Assembly (NCBI GenBank): GCA_028702535.1
Contig: JAQVOR010000002.1
Span: 20,781 to 69,153, forward strand
Source of the DNA: Bacteroidales bacterium
GTDB taxonomy: Bacteria; Bacteroidota; Bacteroidia; Bacteroidales; ML635J-15
DNA length: 48,373 bases
Direction of reading: 5' to 3'
In this document: positions 24,916 to 34,348 of the stretch, in pieces
Layout of the letters: every line of letters begins with the position of its first letter
Position numbering within the stretch: the first letter of the stretch is position 1
Made by a program: the position numbers and the translations under genes
Notes under the pieces: model-generated
Told to the model about the DNA's origin: nothing
The model's input: the letters and a program-made list of their open reading frames with translations, nothing else
The model's database searches: none

Positions 24916-26025
24916 ATGTTTTTAAAAAATTTATCGCTTATTAACTTTAAAAATTTTGACACATTCGACATCAATTTATGTGACAAAGTTAATTGTTTTA
25001 TAGGTGATAATGGTATTGGAAAGACAAACATTTTGGACAGCATACATTATTTATCCTTTTGTAAAAGTTTTGTTAATTTAAGTGACCGCCAAAATATTAA
25101 AGACGACGAAGACTTTTTTTTAATAAATGGAGATTTTTCACGTTGTAATATTGAAGAAAAAATAAGTTGTGCTTTTCAGAAAGATAAAAAAAAATCTTTT
25201 AAAAAAAATAGTGCTGAATATCAAAAATTAAGTGAGCATATAGGATTTCTTCCAGTAGTCTATACAACGCCTTATGATTCTAACCTAATACACAATGGCA
25301 GCGATGGGAGACGCAAATTTGTTGATACCATTATATCACAATTTGACAAAAGTTATTTACAAACCTTAATTTCATACAACCACATATTAGAACAACGCAA
25401 TCAAATATTAAAGAACTACTACAAAACCCGTCGTCTTGACATTGAAGAGCTTGAAATATGGGATATGCAGTTAGTCGAATTTGGCGAAAAGATTTTTAAA
25501 GCACGAAATAGTTTTATTACCGACACAAGAGAAACTTTTCAAAAATACTATAGCCTCATTTCAAATAATATGGAAAATGTAAGCCTTGAATATGTTTCGC
25601 ATTTGATTAAAGGTAATTTTGCCAAAGAGTTATCAGCTTCTGTTGATAGAGATAAGTTCTTAGGGTTTACAAGTGTTGGCGTACATAAAGATGATTTTGA
25701 TTTTTTATTAGGCAAAAATCCAATCAAAAGATTTGGTTCACAGGGGCAACAGAAAACTTTCGTTATTAGTCTTAAATTTACTCAATTCGATTATATTAAA
25801 TCAAAAACTAATTTGGCTCCAATATTGCTATTAGATGATATATTTGATAAGTTAGATAAAAAACGAGTAAAAATGATAACAGGACTGGTTTCAGATGAGA
25901 ATTTTGGTCAAATATTTATTACAGACACAAGTTATTCTCGTATGCCAAATATTTTAAATGAATTGGATATTAAACATAAAATAGTAAATTTGTCAAACAA
26001 TAAAACTGTAACTAATTATGAATAA
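24916..26025 (+). CDS. recF: DNA replication/repair protein RecF
   Basis: RecF is an SMC-like ATPase that guides RecOR-RecA loading at gaps. The 369-aa protein has LINFKNFDTFDINLC at the start, Walker A GDNGIGKTNILDSIHYLS, the signature GSQGQQKTFVISLK and Walker B ILLLDDIFDKLD, in correct order. Length is normal. It is not beside dnaA or gyrB here, as in many Bacteroidota. Its stop overlaps the start of the next gene by 8 nt (ATGAATAA), implying translational coupling. Confidence 0.96.
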   Translation: MFLKNLSLINFKNFDTFDINLCDKVNCFIGDNGIGKTNILDSIHYLSFCKSFVNLSDRQNIKDDEDFFLINGDFSRCNIEEKISCAFQKDKKKSFKKNSAEYQKLSEHIGFLPVVYTTPYDSNLIHNGSDGRRKFVDTIISQFDKSYLQTLISYNHILEQRNQILKNYYKTRRLDIEELEIWDMQLVEFGEKIFKARNSFITDTRETFQKYYSLISNNMENVSLEYVSHLIKGNFAKELSASVDRDKFLGFTSVGVHKDDFDFLLGKNPIKRFGSQGQQKTFVISLKFTQFDYIKSKTNLAPILLLDDIFDKLDKKRVKMITGLVSDENFGQIFITDTSYSRMPNILNELDIKHKIVNLSNNKTVTNYE

Positions 26026-26449
26026 ATTAAATTTTTTATTGAGTCTTATATTTATCTCAATTGCGACCATTGGGTTTTCACAAAAAAACATTAAATCCGA
26101 ATATTCAAAAATGCTTATAGGAACGTGGAAAGTTGACTCTCTCGACATCGGCAATTTTAATTTAAGCCCCCAGTATGAGGAGATTGTTCGCCAAAAAATG
26201 CCTGAAATAATTGCAATGACAGAGGTGCAATTTAAGTCTGGAAGCAAATATTATAAAAAAGGTTTTGAAGGCGAACGTGAGGGAACATGGAGTATCTCAG
26301 ATAATGGACAATTTATACTAGTAAAACTTAATGGGGATAGTAAGATATCAAAAACCAAAATTATAGAACTAAGCGATCAAAAATTAATTTTAGCACCTGA
26401 AGAACCTAATTCGGCTAACTCTAAAGCATACATGTATAAAGCCGAATAA
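26018..26449 (+). CDS. Secreted lipocalin-like small protein
   Basis: A 143-aa protein with a signal peptide (MNKLNFLLSLIFISIATIGF, cleavage near FSQ). The mature part opens with MLIGTWKVDSLDI, and a later EGTWSISDNGQFILV strand pair follows: the GxW lipocalin-like pattern seen in many Bacteroidota secreted proteins. Ligand and role are unknown. It overlaps recF by 8 nt and precedes the HAD gene by 4 nt, so the three form an operon, though the functions do not obviously connect. Confidence 0.75.
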   Translation: MNKLNFLLSLIFISIATIGFSQKNIKSEYSKMLIGTWKVDSLDIGNFNLSPQYEEIVRQKMPEIIAMTEVQFKSGSKYYKKGFEGEREGTWSISDNGQFILVKLNGDSKISKTKIIELSDQKLILAPEEPNSANSKAYMYKAE

Positions 26450-26453
26450 TACT

Positions 26454-26891
26454 ATGGAATCAGAAATGCCAAAATATAAGATTGCTGTTGACTTTGACGG
26501 AACTATTGTAGAACATAGATACCCTGACATTGGAGAAATTATTCCAGGAGCTTTTGAAGTTTTACGTGAGCTACAAGAAAATGGGCATAAACTTGTACTA
26601 TGGACTGTACGTGATGGCATAGATTTACAAGCCGCCATTGACTTTTGTCTTGATTACGGCATTATGTTCTATGCTGCAAATGAAAGTTTCCCCAATGAAG
26701 AGTTTAATAAGTATATTAGTCGCAAAGTGGACGTGAACATATTTATTGATGATAGAAATATCGGTGGTTTTATAGGTTGGGATAAAATTCGTGAAATCCT
26801 TATCCCGAATTCGCCAAACAATAAGCAAGAATCTAAGTTGCAAGAAAATCATCTTAAAAAGAAAAAAGGCTTTTTTAAACGATTATTCTAA
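26454..26891 (+). CDS. HAD-superfamily hydrolase (BT0820-like)
   Basis: A 145-aa cytoplasmic hydrolase. IAVDFDGTIVEH supplies the nucleophile motif DxDGT, LVLWTVRDG the second (T) motif, and FIDDRNIGG the third acidic motif. The compact capless form resembles the Bacteroides BT0820 type annotated as a small phosphatase; the substrate is unknown. The C-terminus is a short lysine-rich tail (KKKKGFFKRLF). The start may be ATG 26454 or the Met five residues in. Third gene of the recF unit. Confidence 0.85.
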   Translation: MESEMPKYKIAVDFDGTIVEHRYPDIGEIIPGAFEVLRELQENGHKLVLWTVRDGIDLQAAIDFCLDYGIMFYAANESFPNEEFNKYISRKVDVNIFIDDRNIGGFIGWDKIREILIPNSPNNKQESKLQENHLKKKKGFFKRLF

Positions 26892-26920
26892 AAACGGGGA
26901 GGCATATATAAAATAAATAA

Positions 26921-27619
26921 CTACGATTTTTCTGGCATCACAATCTCAACAACTTCTGAATACTTTACCAATTTCCGTTTATTATTATAATAATTCGTTT
27001 TAAGAGGGCCAATTCCTTTTGAATACCAAGTGTAAATAGTAAAAAGCTCGTTTTCGGCAAATTGCATTTCTAACTTTGATGAGATCACACATGTCTCAAA
27101 TTCGCCAATATTTGTTTTTAATTTTTCGAATTTATCAACAATTCTACTAAATTCAGAAACTTTTATGTATCTGTTATCATCTGTCTCAAGTTCGACATAA
27201 GCAGCCTTTAGTGATATCCCGTTTCCTAAAAATGCAGGCATAATAAAATCTCTGCCTTGCAAATTCCAATCCTCTAAAGATATGGCAGCTAATGAGTCAA
27301 CAGGAATAAGATATAACATGTCAAGAGATATTTCTCCATCTTTATAAACGGCTTCTATTTCGGTAAAATTTAATGGTTTTTCGTATGGGTCAAATGTTTC
27401 GGCTTTTATTGTTATATAATTCACAGAGTCCGTTTCATTAACATCTGTAACTGTATAAACAGTATATCCTTGTGGAATTTGTCTTTTATTAAAATGTCCA
27501 ATCTTAATTTTTGCTCCTTTTTCATAAATAAAATATGGTGCATCATTATTTTGCGAAAATAAATTTGTACCAAAAATTAAAAACACAATAATTAAATAAT
27601 TAAAAAATAGTCTCTTCAT
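26921..27619 (-). CDS. Secreted DUF3108/TapB-like protein
   Basis: A 232-aa protein with a signal peptide (MKRLFFNYLIIVFLIFGTNL, then FSQ). The mature sequence is beta-rich and includes FETCVISSKLEM and YTWYSKGIGPLKTNYY, a pattern seen in DUF3108 and TapB-type periplasmic proteins, where a strand with W-Y-x-x-G-x-G precedes the end of the fold. Function in this family is poorly known. It stands alone on the minus strand, with a near-consensus box (TACTTTCG) about 25 nt upstream. Confidence 0.6.
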   Translation of the reverse strand: MKRLFFNYLIIVFLIFGTNLFSQNNDAPYFIYEKGAKIKIGHFNKRQIPQGYTVYTVTDVNETDSVNYITIKAETFDPYEKPLNFTEIEAVYKDGEISLDMLYLIPVDSLAAISLEDWNLQGRDFIMPAFLGNGISLKAAYVELETDDNRYIKVSEFSRIVDKFEKLKTNIGEFETCVISSKLEMQFAENELFTIYTWYSKGIGPLKTNYYNNKRKLVKYSEVVEIVMPEKS

Positions 27620-27876
27620 AATCCTATGTCAATTTTGCTTGCGAAAGTAAGTTAAAATAATTAAAACTACATAACAAATACGCAACCAAAAATAAAAATT
27701 TATAGGAAAATAAAAATTGTTCATTTAAAACTGTCCCAACCACGTTATCATCAGAACATTTAATAATTATAGGCTATAAAATATTAGTACAATCCCAATA
27801 TAATATCTATCTTGCTACAAATCAGATAAGTAAGTGAGCTTACACTTAAAAACATCGACAATAAATTGTGTTACTA

Positions 27877-28473
27877 CTATATATCGGTTCGTAATTTAGT
27901 GCTATGGCGATAAAACATTAGTTTAGTTTGATATTCGTGTCTAAGCAAACCATAGATTATTACATCCTTATATTTTTCGTCACCTATAAATTGACTTTGT
28001 TTTTCGACACCTTCTTCGATAAAACCAAACCGACGTGCAATATCTTTAACTTTAATATTATCCCAGGTAGCACGTATTTCGAGACGATTAAATTTTAAAT
28101 CTTTAAAATAATGTTCGATGAACTTAGAGGATGCTACTGCTAAAATATCAAGATATTGATATTTTTCTTGAACCCAACAAGTGTATTCTGCTTTATGGTT
28201 TTGACTATCAATTTTTTGCAGACCAAGCAATCCAGCAAATACATTGTCATACTCAATTACGTAAATTAAATCGAGAATGTTATCTTTTTGTTCGGTTACA
28301 TATTTAACATATTCCTTCGCTTCTACACGAAGATTATCATTAGAAATTGTTAGCCATGCTCCCTGATAGCAACGTTGTGCACTTATAGCCTCAAAGATGT
28401 CTTCGACATCATTATTTGTCAGTAATCTTAGTTTAAGATTTTCTGAACAACGGATTTCAGTAGTTTGTTTCAT
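27877..28473 (-). CDS. GNAT acetyltransferase, RimL-like
   Basis: A 198-aa acetyltransferase of the RimL/RimJ group. It opens with LKLRLLTNNDVEDIFEAI, has the WL of GAWLTISND, AEYTCWVQEKYQ mid-protein, and the family helix NIKVKDIARRFGFIEEGVEK near the C-terminus. Substrates of this group include ribosomal-protein N-termini and small amines, so specificity is not predictable. It starts 22 nt after the thioredoxin-like gene and is probably cotranscribed with it. The 257-nt gap to the next gene holds no recognisable element. Confidence 0.85.
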   Translation of the reverse strand: MKQTTEIRCSENLKLRLLTNNDVEDIFEAISAQRCYQGAWLTISNDNLRVEAKEYVKYVTEQKDNILDLIYVIEYDNVFAGLLGLQKIDSQNHKAEYTCWVQEKYQYLDILAVASSKFIEHYFKDLKFNRLEIRATWDNIKVKDIARRFGFIEEGVEKQSQFIGDEKYKDVIIYGLLRHEYQTKLMFYRHSTKLRTDI

Positions 28474-28494
28474 AATAGGTTGATTTAGTTTTGT

Positions 28495-29517
28495 TTAATT
28501 TAGTTTCGTTTTAAATTCATCATTAAATTTTTGCCAGTCAGTACCAGTTTTATATAAATCCCTGCTAATAAACTCAAGATATCTTTCCAAAACTCCTGAC
28601 GGGAAATATCCTTTTAATGCAAATATAAGGGAAAAATCTTCACCAAAAAACACAGTTGCAGGTAATTTTATGTCGGGTTGTAACAAAGCTATTACGAGTT
28701 GATTAGGGTATCCGGGTACTTTATTCTCATTTACAAATACATTATTAGCAATTCTTAATGTATCTGGAGTATCAAAATTTATTTTAACGGGATAATAATT
28801 TTCATTAATAAAATTTGAAATTACAGGATGTGTTAAACTTGAGGCCAACATTATTTTACTCCCATTAGTAAAATCGGAGTTAATATACAATAGTATTTTT
28901 TTAGGAGCAGTATCCATAAGAGCATTTACTTTATCCAACGATAACCAATTAATTTTGCCCTCAGTATTTGACAAAGAATCTGGCATAAAAGTGTCAATAA
29001 ACCCTCTATTAAAATCATCATAACTACAATTTTTATTAATTTTTTCGGCAAAATAGACCAGAAGCGGTTCAATTTTTCTAACATCCATAAAACCAGGGAC
29101 AGGATTTATATTGTTTTCAAAATCAATATATACAATTGTAGGATACGACATTCGTCCGCCCATCAGTTCCTGTGCTAATTGATGAGATGATCTTCGTCCT
29201 GTGTTTAAATTCACATAAGATTTACCTTTATACTCCACAGTATCAGTTCCTTCGGCATTAAACTGTACAGGATAAAAATTTGCATTGATATAACTTGCTA
29301 TCTGTGGATTACTAAAAGTTTCAGCATCCATCTTTTTACACCACCCACACCAATCGGTGTACATATCAATTAGTATTGTTTTGGGATTTTCCTCATGTAG
29401 TTTAATCGCTTCTTCAAAACTCATCCAATTAACCTGATTTGGTGTTGGGGCAATTGTTTGAGCAAAAATAATTATACTAATAAAAACCGAAATACATAAT
29501 GTAATAATAGACTTCAT
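28495..29517 (-). CDS. Secreted two-domain thioredoxin-fold protein
   Basis: A 340-aa exported protein (signal peptide MKSIITLCISVFISIIIFAQ). The first thioredoxin domain (about 30-165) has the redox motif in MYTDWCGWCKKMDAETF. The second (about 190-330) keeps thioredoxin-like strands (KKILLYINSDFTN, LPATVFFGEDFSLI) but lacks a CxxC, so it is probably structural or substrate-binding. The first domain resembles DUF255/thioredoxin_7 proteins used for periplasmic disulfide reduction or chaperone-like roles. Confidence 0.88.
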   Translation of the reverse strand: MKSIITLCISVFISIIIFAQTIAPTPNQVNWMSFEEAIKLHEENPKTILIDMYTDWCGWCKKMDAETFSNPQIASYINANFYPVQFNAEGTDTVEYKGKSYVNLNTGRRSSHQLAQELMGGRMSYPTIVYIDFENNINPVPGFMDVRKIEPLLVYFAEKINKNCSYDDFNRGFIDTFMPDSLSNTEGKINWLSLDKVNALMDTAPKKILLYINSDFTNGSKIMLASSLTHPVISNFINENYYPVKINFDTPDTLRIANNVFVNENKVPGYPNQLVIALLQPDIKLPATVFFGEDFSLIFALKGYFPSGVLERYLEFISRDLYKTGTDWQKFNDEFKTKLN

Positions 29518-29614
29518 AAATAAATTTTATTTATTTTTATACAAATTTTTCGTTAATATGTTAAAAAATTATAACTTTAAGGTTTTAAATTTAAAAATGT
29601 AAAAATAATAAGTT

Positions 29615-31072
29615 ATGAGCGAAATCAAAAATTTAAATCCTCAAAGAGTATGGAAACATTTTTATTCTTTGACTCAGATTCCGAGACCATCAAAAAAAGA
29701 AGCCAAAGTTATTGCCTTTATGAAAAAATTTGGCGAAGATCTTGGTTTAGAAACTATTGTTGATCATATTGGTAATGTAATAATACGTAAACCTGCGACT
29801 CCGGGAATGGAAAATCGCATGGGAATTGTTTTTCAGGGACACTTAGATATGGTACCTCAAAAGAATTCTGATAAAGTTCATGATTTTGAAAAAGATCCCA
29901 TCGAAGCTTATGTTGATGGCGATTGGGTAACAGCAAAAGGAACAACTCTCGGTGCAGATAACGGAATGGGATGTGCAGCAGCAATGGCGGTTTTAGAAGC
30001 TAAAGATCTTGTTCATGGTCCAGTAGAAGCTCTTTTTACAATTGATGAGGAAACTGGAATGACAGGAGCAAACGAATTAAAACCAGGTATATTGAAAGGC
30101 GACATCTTAATGAACTTAGATTCTGAAGATGAAGGCGAACTATATGTTGGTTGTGCTGGTGGCGTTGATGTTAATGTAGAAATGGATTATCAACAAATAG
30201 ATACTCCAGCAAGTCTTATAGCTTACAAACTTGAGATTACAGGTCTTAAAGGTGGACACAGCGGCATGGATATCAATATCGGACGCTCAAACTCCAATAA
30301 ACTTTTATTCCGTTTTCTAAACCATTGCATTTATCATTTTGACATTAAATTAAGTGATGTTATTGGAGGTAGCCTTCGCAACGCTATTCCTCGCGAATCA
30401 TCAGCAATAGTATTAGTTTCAGAAAAAGACGCTGCTGGTTTCGAGGCTGAAGTAAAAAAGTTTGAAACAATTTTTGCACAAGAATTTTCGGCAACCGAAC
30501 CCGAATTAAAAATGTTTGCTAAAAAAACTAATACTCCTGCAAAAGTAATGGAGCATGATGTAATGGTAAAAATTGTTAAAGCCACATTTGCTTGTCCTCA
30601 CGGCGTTGAAAGAATGAGTGATGCTATGCCAGGTCTTGTTGAGACTTCAAATAATCTTGCAATTGTAAAATGCGTTGATGGTAAATACACCGTTAACTGC
30701 CTTGTTCGTAGTTCAGTCGATTCTGCAAAAGCCGGTGCCATGTATAAAATTGGAACAATTTTCGATTTAATAGGTGCAAATGTTAGCTTTGATGGAGCTT
30801 ATCCAGGCTGGAAACCTAATATGGATTCGCCAATCCTCAAAACTATGCAAGAAACTTATCTTAAGCTATATGGAAAAACACCCGAAATTAAAGCAATTCA
30901 TGCTGGACTTGAATGTGGATTATTAGGATCTGTTTATCCAAATTGGGATATGATTTCATTTGGCCCAACAATTAGATACCCACACTCTCCAGACGAAAAA
31001 GTACATATTGAATCTGTAGAAAAATTCTGGAATTATATTGTGGAAACACTCAAAAACGTACCAATAAAATAA
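29615..31072 (+). CDS. pepD: Aminoacyl-histidine dipeptidase (peptidase D, M20 family)
   Basis: PepD cleaves Xaa-His and other dipeptides in the cytoplasm using two zinc ions. The 485-aa protein has GHLDMVPQKN, TLGADNGMGCAAAMAVLE (bridging Asp), TIDEETGMTGANEL (catalytic Glu pair), NLDSEDEGELYVGCAGG, GLKGGHSGMDI, and the C-terminal HAGLECG with TIRYPHSPDE. All metal ligands are in place. It is monocistronic and ends in a terminator hairpin. Together with IorAB and the symporter it fits a peptide- and amino-acid-using metabolism. Confidence 0.96.
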   Translation: MSEIKNLNPQRVWKHFYSLTQIPRPSKKEAKVIAFMKKFGEDLGLETIVDHIGNVIIRKPATPGMENRMGIVFQGHLDMVPQKNSDKVHDFEKDPIEAYVDGDWVTAKGTTLGADNGMGCAAAMAVLEAKDLVHGPVEALFTIDEETGMTGANELKPGILKGDILMNLDSEDEGELYVGCAGGVDVNVEMDYQQIDTPASLIAYKLEITGLKGGHSGMDINIGRSNSNKLLFRFLNHCIYHFDIKLSDVIGGSLRNAIPRESSAIVLVSEKDAAGFEAEVKKFETIFAQEFSATEPELKMFAKKTNTPAKVMEHDVMVKIVKATFACPHGVERMSDAMPGLVETSNNLAIVKCVDGKYTVNCLVRSSVDSAKAGAMYKIGTIFDLIGANVSFDGAYPGWKPNMDSPILKTMQETYLKLYGKTPEIKAIHAGLECGLLGSVYPNWDMISFGPTIRYPHSPDEKVHIESVEKFWNYIVETLKNVPIK

Positions 31073-31106
31073 TTTTTTTCATGTTTTTAGATAGTATATG
31101 GTGAAG

Positions 31107-31133
31107 AGGAGGGCGATTTGTCCTCCTTTTTTT
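31107..31133 (+). terminator. Terminator after pepD
   Basis: AGGAGG (31107-31112) pairs with CCTCCT (31122-31127) around a 9-nt loop, followed by a run of T, 34 nt past the pepD stop. Confidence 0.75.
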
Positions 31134-31271
31134 ATTAAATTGTCATCAATATTGTCAAGATGTGATTAACATCGTAAAATTTCAGAACTACTGCCCCCCT
31201 ATCTCTAAAATGCAGGCGGTTACTTCTATTTATTCGTAAAATATAATTGTCGTATTTTTGTTTTAGAATTA

Positions 31272-31447
31272 CGAATTGAAAATAACAGATTTCTCCCCTT
31301 GGTCGAAATGACTAGTAATTCAAATTATTAAGAGAGGCTTGGTGGCGACAAGGTCGCCACCAAGCCTCTCCTCTCCCATATTCCCAAATAATTAGTCATT
31401 TCGAATCCTAACGAAGGAAGGATGAGAAATCTGTTATTTTCAATTCG
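31272..31447. repeat. Long nested palindromic element
   Basis: A 176-bp inverted-repeat element between pepD and the T9SS gene. The outer arms, 24 bp each and perfectly complementary, are 31272-31295 and 31424-31447 (they begin CGAATTGAAAATAACAGATT). The middle arms are TCGAAATGACTA/TAGTCATTTCGA (31303-31314, 31393-31404). The core is an 18-bp perfect stem, GAGAGGCTTGGTGGCGAC, with loop AAG (31332-31370). It contains no ORF of note. The motif AGATTTCTC with CGAAATGAC recurs in intergenic repeats of other Bacteroidota as I recall. The rest of the 31073-31633 gap is AT-rich, with only the pepD terminator and the downstream promoter. Confidence 0.88.
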
Positions 31448-31597
31448 AATGTTTTTGTTTATTCAAGTTTATAAAATTACGACAGTAACGACTACAAAAA
31501 ATCAGGAGTTCTGAATTTAGCTCAGTAAAGGCTAAATTGGAGAAAAAATTTAGCGAAAACATTTTAATTTCCCAATTACATTTATTGAGATATTTTG

Positions 31598-31605
31598 TAT
31601 ATTTG
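31598..31605 (+). promoter_or_regulatory. -7 box of the T9SS cargo gene
   Basis: TATATTTG, an exact match ending 28 nt before the ATG at 31634. The ORF-track start at 31595 would lie in the box and is rejected. Confidence 0.58.
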
Positions 31606-31633
31606 CATATCAAATAACCGTAATAATGATATT

Positions 31634-33199
31634 ATGAAAAAGATTTTTTTTATTTTGCTATGCAGTATTTTTGCGATTGTAATGAATGCACAATGGACTT
31701 CTGTTATTAACCCATCCGCTTATAGTACCTACGGTGCATCAATTGTTATGGACAATCAGGGGAATATTTATTCTCTTGGAAATGTTTTTGTAAATACTAC
31801 CGAAAAAGAAAACATCATTGTCGTAAAATACAACAATTCTGGAGATACTTTGTGGACTAGAACCTACGATAACGCAGGAAACTCTGACAAGGCAACAAAA
31901 GCAGCAGTTGATTCCGAAAACAATCTCATTATTGCAGGAACAACTAGTACTTCTGCCAACGGAGATGATGTTTTATGCCTTAAATATAGCCCCAATGGTG
32001 AATTGTTAAACACTTTTACTTTTGACGGAACCGCTCATTTAGACGACAGAGCGGTGGATATTGTTATCGATGAAAACAATAATTATTATATAGGAGGTAT
32101 TAGCACTTCGACAAGTCAGCGAAATTTTATTCTAATAAAAACAAACGCCGAACTTGAAAAGACTTGGCATAAAACTCACACTCTTTATTATGGTGCTGAT
32201 TTGCGAAAAATTCATTACAACCAAACGAACCAGCAGATTGCAATAACTGGAAACTATACCGACTGGGAACATTATTTCCTAACAGCTTTAGTTGTGTATA
32301 ATAATGAAGGAACAAAAATTATTGATGAGTATTACAGAACATTAGAAGAACGTTCATCAGTGGGGTTTGATGCTATTATTACCAATGACTTGTCGGTTTA
32401 CGTTTGCGGATATGAAGCAAATGAAGAAACAAATGTTAACGATGCATTATTGATGAAATACAATCAGAACGGAGACGTTTTATGGACTAAAAAAGTATAT
32501 TCTGAATCCATAGGAGCAGCATTCAAATCGATGATTATTGACAATGCAGCCAATGTTTTTATTACTGGTAAAGATGGGGCAAATGCAATAACTGCAAAAT
32601 ATGATACTGATGGAAATCAAATTTGGATAGAGTCGCATACTAGCAAATCTAGCTTTTCAACAAATGATACTTATGAGAGTATTAAGCAATCTAATGATGG
32701 GAGTATTTTTGTTACAGCCAGTAATATGCCAGCTAATGGCGGAGGTGCAATGATAATTAAATACAATGAGAGTGGTCAGCACCAATGGACACAATACTAC
32801 AACGGCTCAGTAACTGGACTCGATGAGCCTGTTAGTTTTTGCCTTGACGAGAATGGCAATCAATTCCTCTTGGTAAACTCTAGAAATTCAACCAATTATA
32901 TTAATATGGTTACTGTAATGTTTCTCAATCAATCGAGTCAATCTAGTCAGATATCAACTAAAGAAAATAATTTTTGCGTTTATCCAAACCCTGCAAATAA
33001 TTACTGCTATTTTAATAATATCTTTTCGGAGGATATAAATCTTAAAATTTATTCTTCCGAAGGAAAACTAATCCGTCAATCTGTAATTAAAAGCGATGTC
33101 GAACAGTTTTCTTTAGAAGGCATCCCTAATGGAATATATTTCATACAGTTTGAGTCTGGTAAGCAATCTTATTCAACTAAATTATCAGTTCAAAAATAA
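31634..33199 (+). CDS. T9SS type A cargo protein with beta-propeller (SBBP-like) repeats
   Basis: A 521-aa secreted protein: signal peptide (MKKIFFILLCSIFAIVMNA), a region of repeated short beta-propeller-like units (GNIYSLGNVFV, NLIIAGTTST, NNYYIGGIST, NVFITGKDGA, GSIFVTASNM) typical of SBBP/delta-60 repeats, and a C-terminal T9SS type A sorting domain (CVYPNPANNYCYF to YSTKLSVQK). The cargo should be exported through T9SS and attached to the cell surface or released. No enzymatic motif is visible. It converges with the MBL gene, only 22 nt away. Confidence 0.88.
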   Translation: MKKIFFILLCSIFAIVMNAQWTSVINPSAYSTYGASIVMDNQGNIYSLGNVFVNTTEKENIIVVKYNNSGDTLWTRTYDNAGNSDKATKAAVDSENNLIIAGTTSTSANGDDVLCLKYSPNGELLNTFTFDGTAHLDDRAVDIVIDENNNYYIGGISTSTSQRNFILIKTNAELEKTWHKTHTLYYGADLRKIHYNQTNQQIAITGNYTDWEHYFLTALVVYNNEGTKIIDEYYRTLEERSSVGFDAIITNDLSVYVCGYEANEETNVNDALLMKYNQNGDVLWTKKVYSESIGAAFKSMIIDNAANVFITGKDGANAITAKYDTDGNQIWIESHTSKSSFSTNDTYESIKQSNDGSIFVTASNMPANGGGAMIIKYNESGQHQWTQYYNGSVTGLDEPVSFCLDENGNQFLLVNSRNSTNYINMVTVMFLNQSSQSSQISTKENNFCVYPNPANNYCYFNNIFSEDINLKIYSSEGKLIRQSVIKSDVEQFSLEGIPNGIYFIQFESGKQSYSTKLSVQK

Positions 33200-33221
33200 A
33201 AGTGATTGATAAAATTGTTTT

Positions 33222-34280
33222 TTATATTTCAAACTTTTCGCCCACAAACACGTCCACAAGTTTAATGTTTTGTTTTTTTGCTTCAACTAAGATTCTCGTT
33301 TTTGGTTCGTACCAAGGGTGTAAAGCTAAACTAAAAGCCATATTATGGATAGGTAAAAGTAATTTTGCGTCAAGGTCTTTAGCTGCTAATACAGTTTGCT
33401 CGGGCAACATGTGTATTTCTTTCCAGAGTTCATTGTATTGCCCACACTCTAACATGGCTAAGTCAATTGGACCATATTTTTCTTTTATTTCTTTAAAGCC
33501 TCCAAAATATCCAGAGTCGCCACTAAAGTAAATAGATTTGCCTTTATATTTTACTAACCACGATGCCCACAAAGTATAATTTCGTTTATTCGCTCTACGT
33601 CCACTAAAATGTTGGGCAGGAGTACAAACAAGTTCTAAATCATCTTGTAAAAACTCTTCCCACCAATCTGCTTCAATAATTTTGGTTTTATCAATTTTCC
33701 ATTTTTCAAGATGTGTTCCAACTCCAAGTGGCACATAAAACTTATCTATCTGGTTTTTAAGTTTGATAATCGTCTCATAATCAAGATGATCGTAATGGTC
33801 GTGAGAAATAATAACAGCATCAATTTTTCCTAGTGATTCTAAATCTGCATCATCAAATTTTAAAGAATTATCAAATCGTTTTACAAATGCAGGAAAAGGT
33901 GAAGCGAATTTTGATAACATGGGATCAAAAAGCAATCTTGTACTGCCAACATCCAATACAACTGCCGAATGTCCCAACCAAGTTACTCGAATTATATTGG
34001 CATCTGATTGTGCTAAGTGCATGTTTGGATTATCAACTATTTTTATATTATTAGGTGGACGTTTTTGCTTTCGGAGTTTAAGAAATTGATGAAAAATCGA
34101 TTTAAATTTTCTAAAATTCATTCTTACACCGATATTGCCTGGATTAACAAACTGTTTTCCATTAAAATTAGCACAATTCTGTATTTTTAAGTTGTTTTTA
34201 TCTGGAACTGCTCCAAAATGGTCAGCTCTAATTAGCAGACTAGCCAACAAAAGACATAAGATTATTAAAATTATCAACAT
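33222..34280 (-). CDS. MBL-fold metallohydrolase (NAPE-PLD/UlaG-like)
   Basis: A 352-aa protein with an N-terminal hydrophobic segment (MLIILIILCLLLASLLI), probably a membrane anchor or signal. The metallo-beta-lactamase fold follows: TWLGHSAVVLDVG, LLFDPML, SHDHYDHLDYETI (HxHxDH), PAQHFSGRR, GKSIYFSGDSGYFGGF and the final LPIHNMAFSLALHPW. This is the family layout of N-acylphosphatidylethanolamine phospholipase D and relatives; the real substrate is unknown, though an envelope phospholipid or lipid mediator fits the anchor. I see no exact promoter box upstream. Confidence 0.88.
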   Translation of the reverse strand: MLIILIILCLLLASLLIRADHFGAVPDKNNLKIQNCANFNGKQFVNPGNIGVRMNFRKFKSIFHQFLKLRKQKRPPNNIKIVDNPNMHLAQSDANIIRVTWLGHSAVVLDVGSTRLLFDPMLSKFASPFPAFVKRFDNSLKFDDADLESLGKIDAVIISHDHYDHLDYETIIKLKNQIDKFYVPLGVGTHLEKWKIDKTKIIEADWWEEFLQDDLELVCTPAQHFSGRRANKRNYTLWASWLVKYKGKSIYFSGDSGYFGGFKEIKEKYGPIDLAMLECGQYNELWKEIHMLPEQTVLAAKDLDAKLLLPIHNMAFSLALHPWYEPKTRILVEAKKQNIKLVDVFVGEKFEI

Positions 34281-34348
34281 ATAACTATTATTATCCTCAT
34301 CATTCTATGTAAAAATTAGTTTTATAATAAGCACTATATGTTGATATT

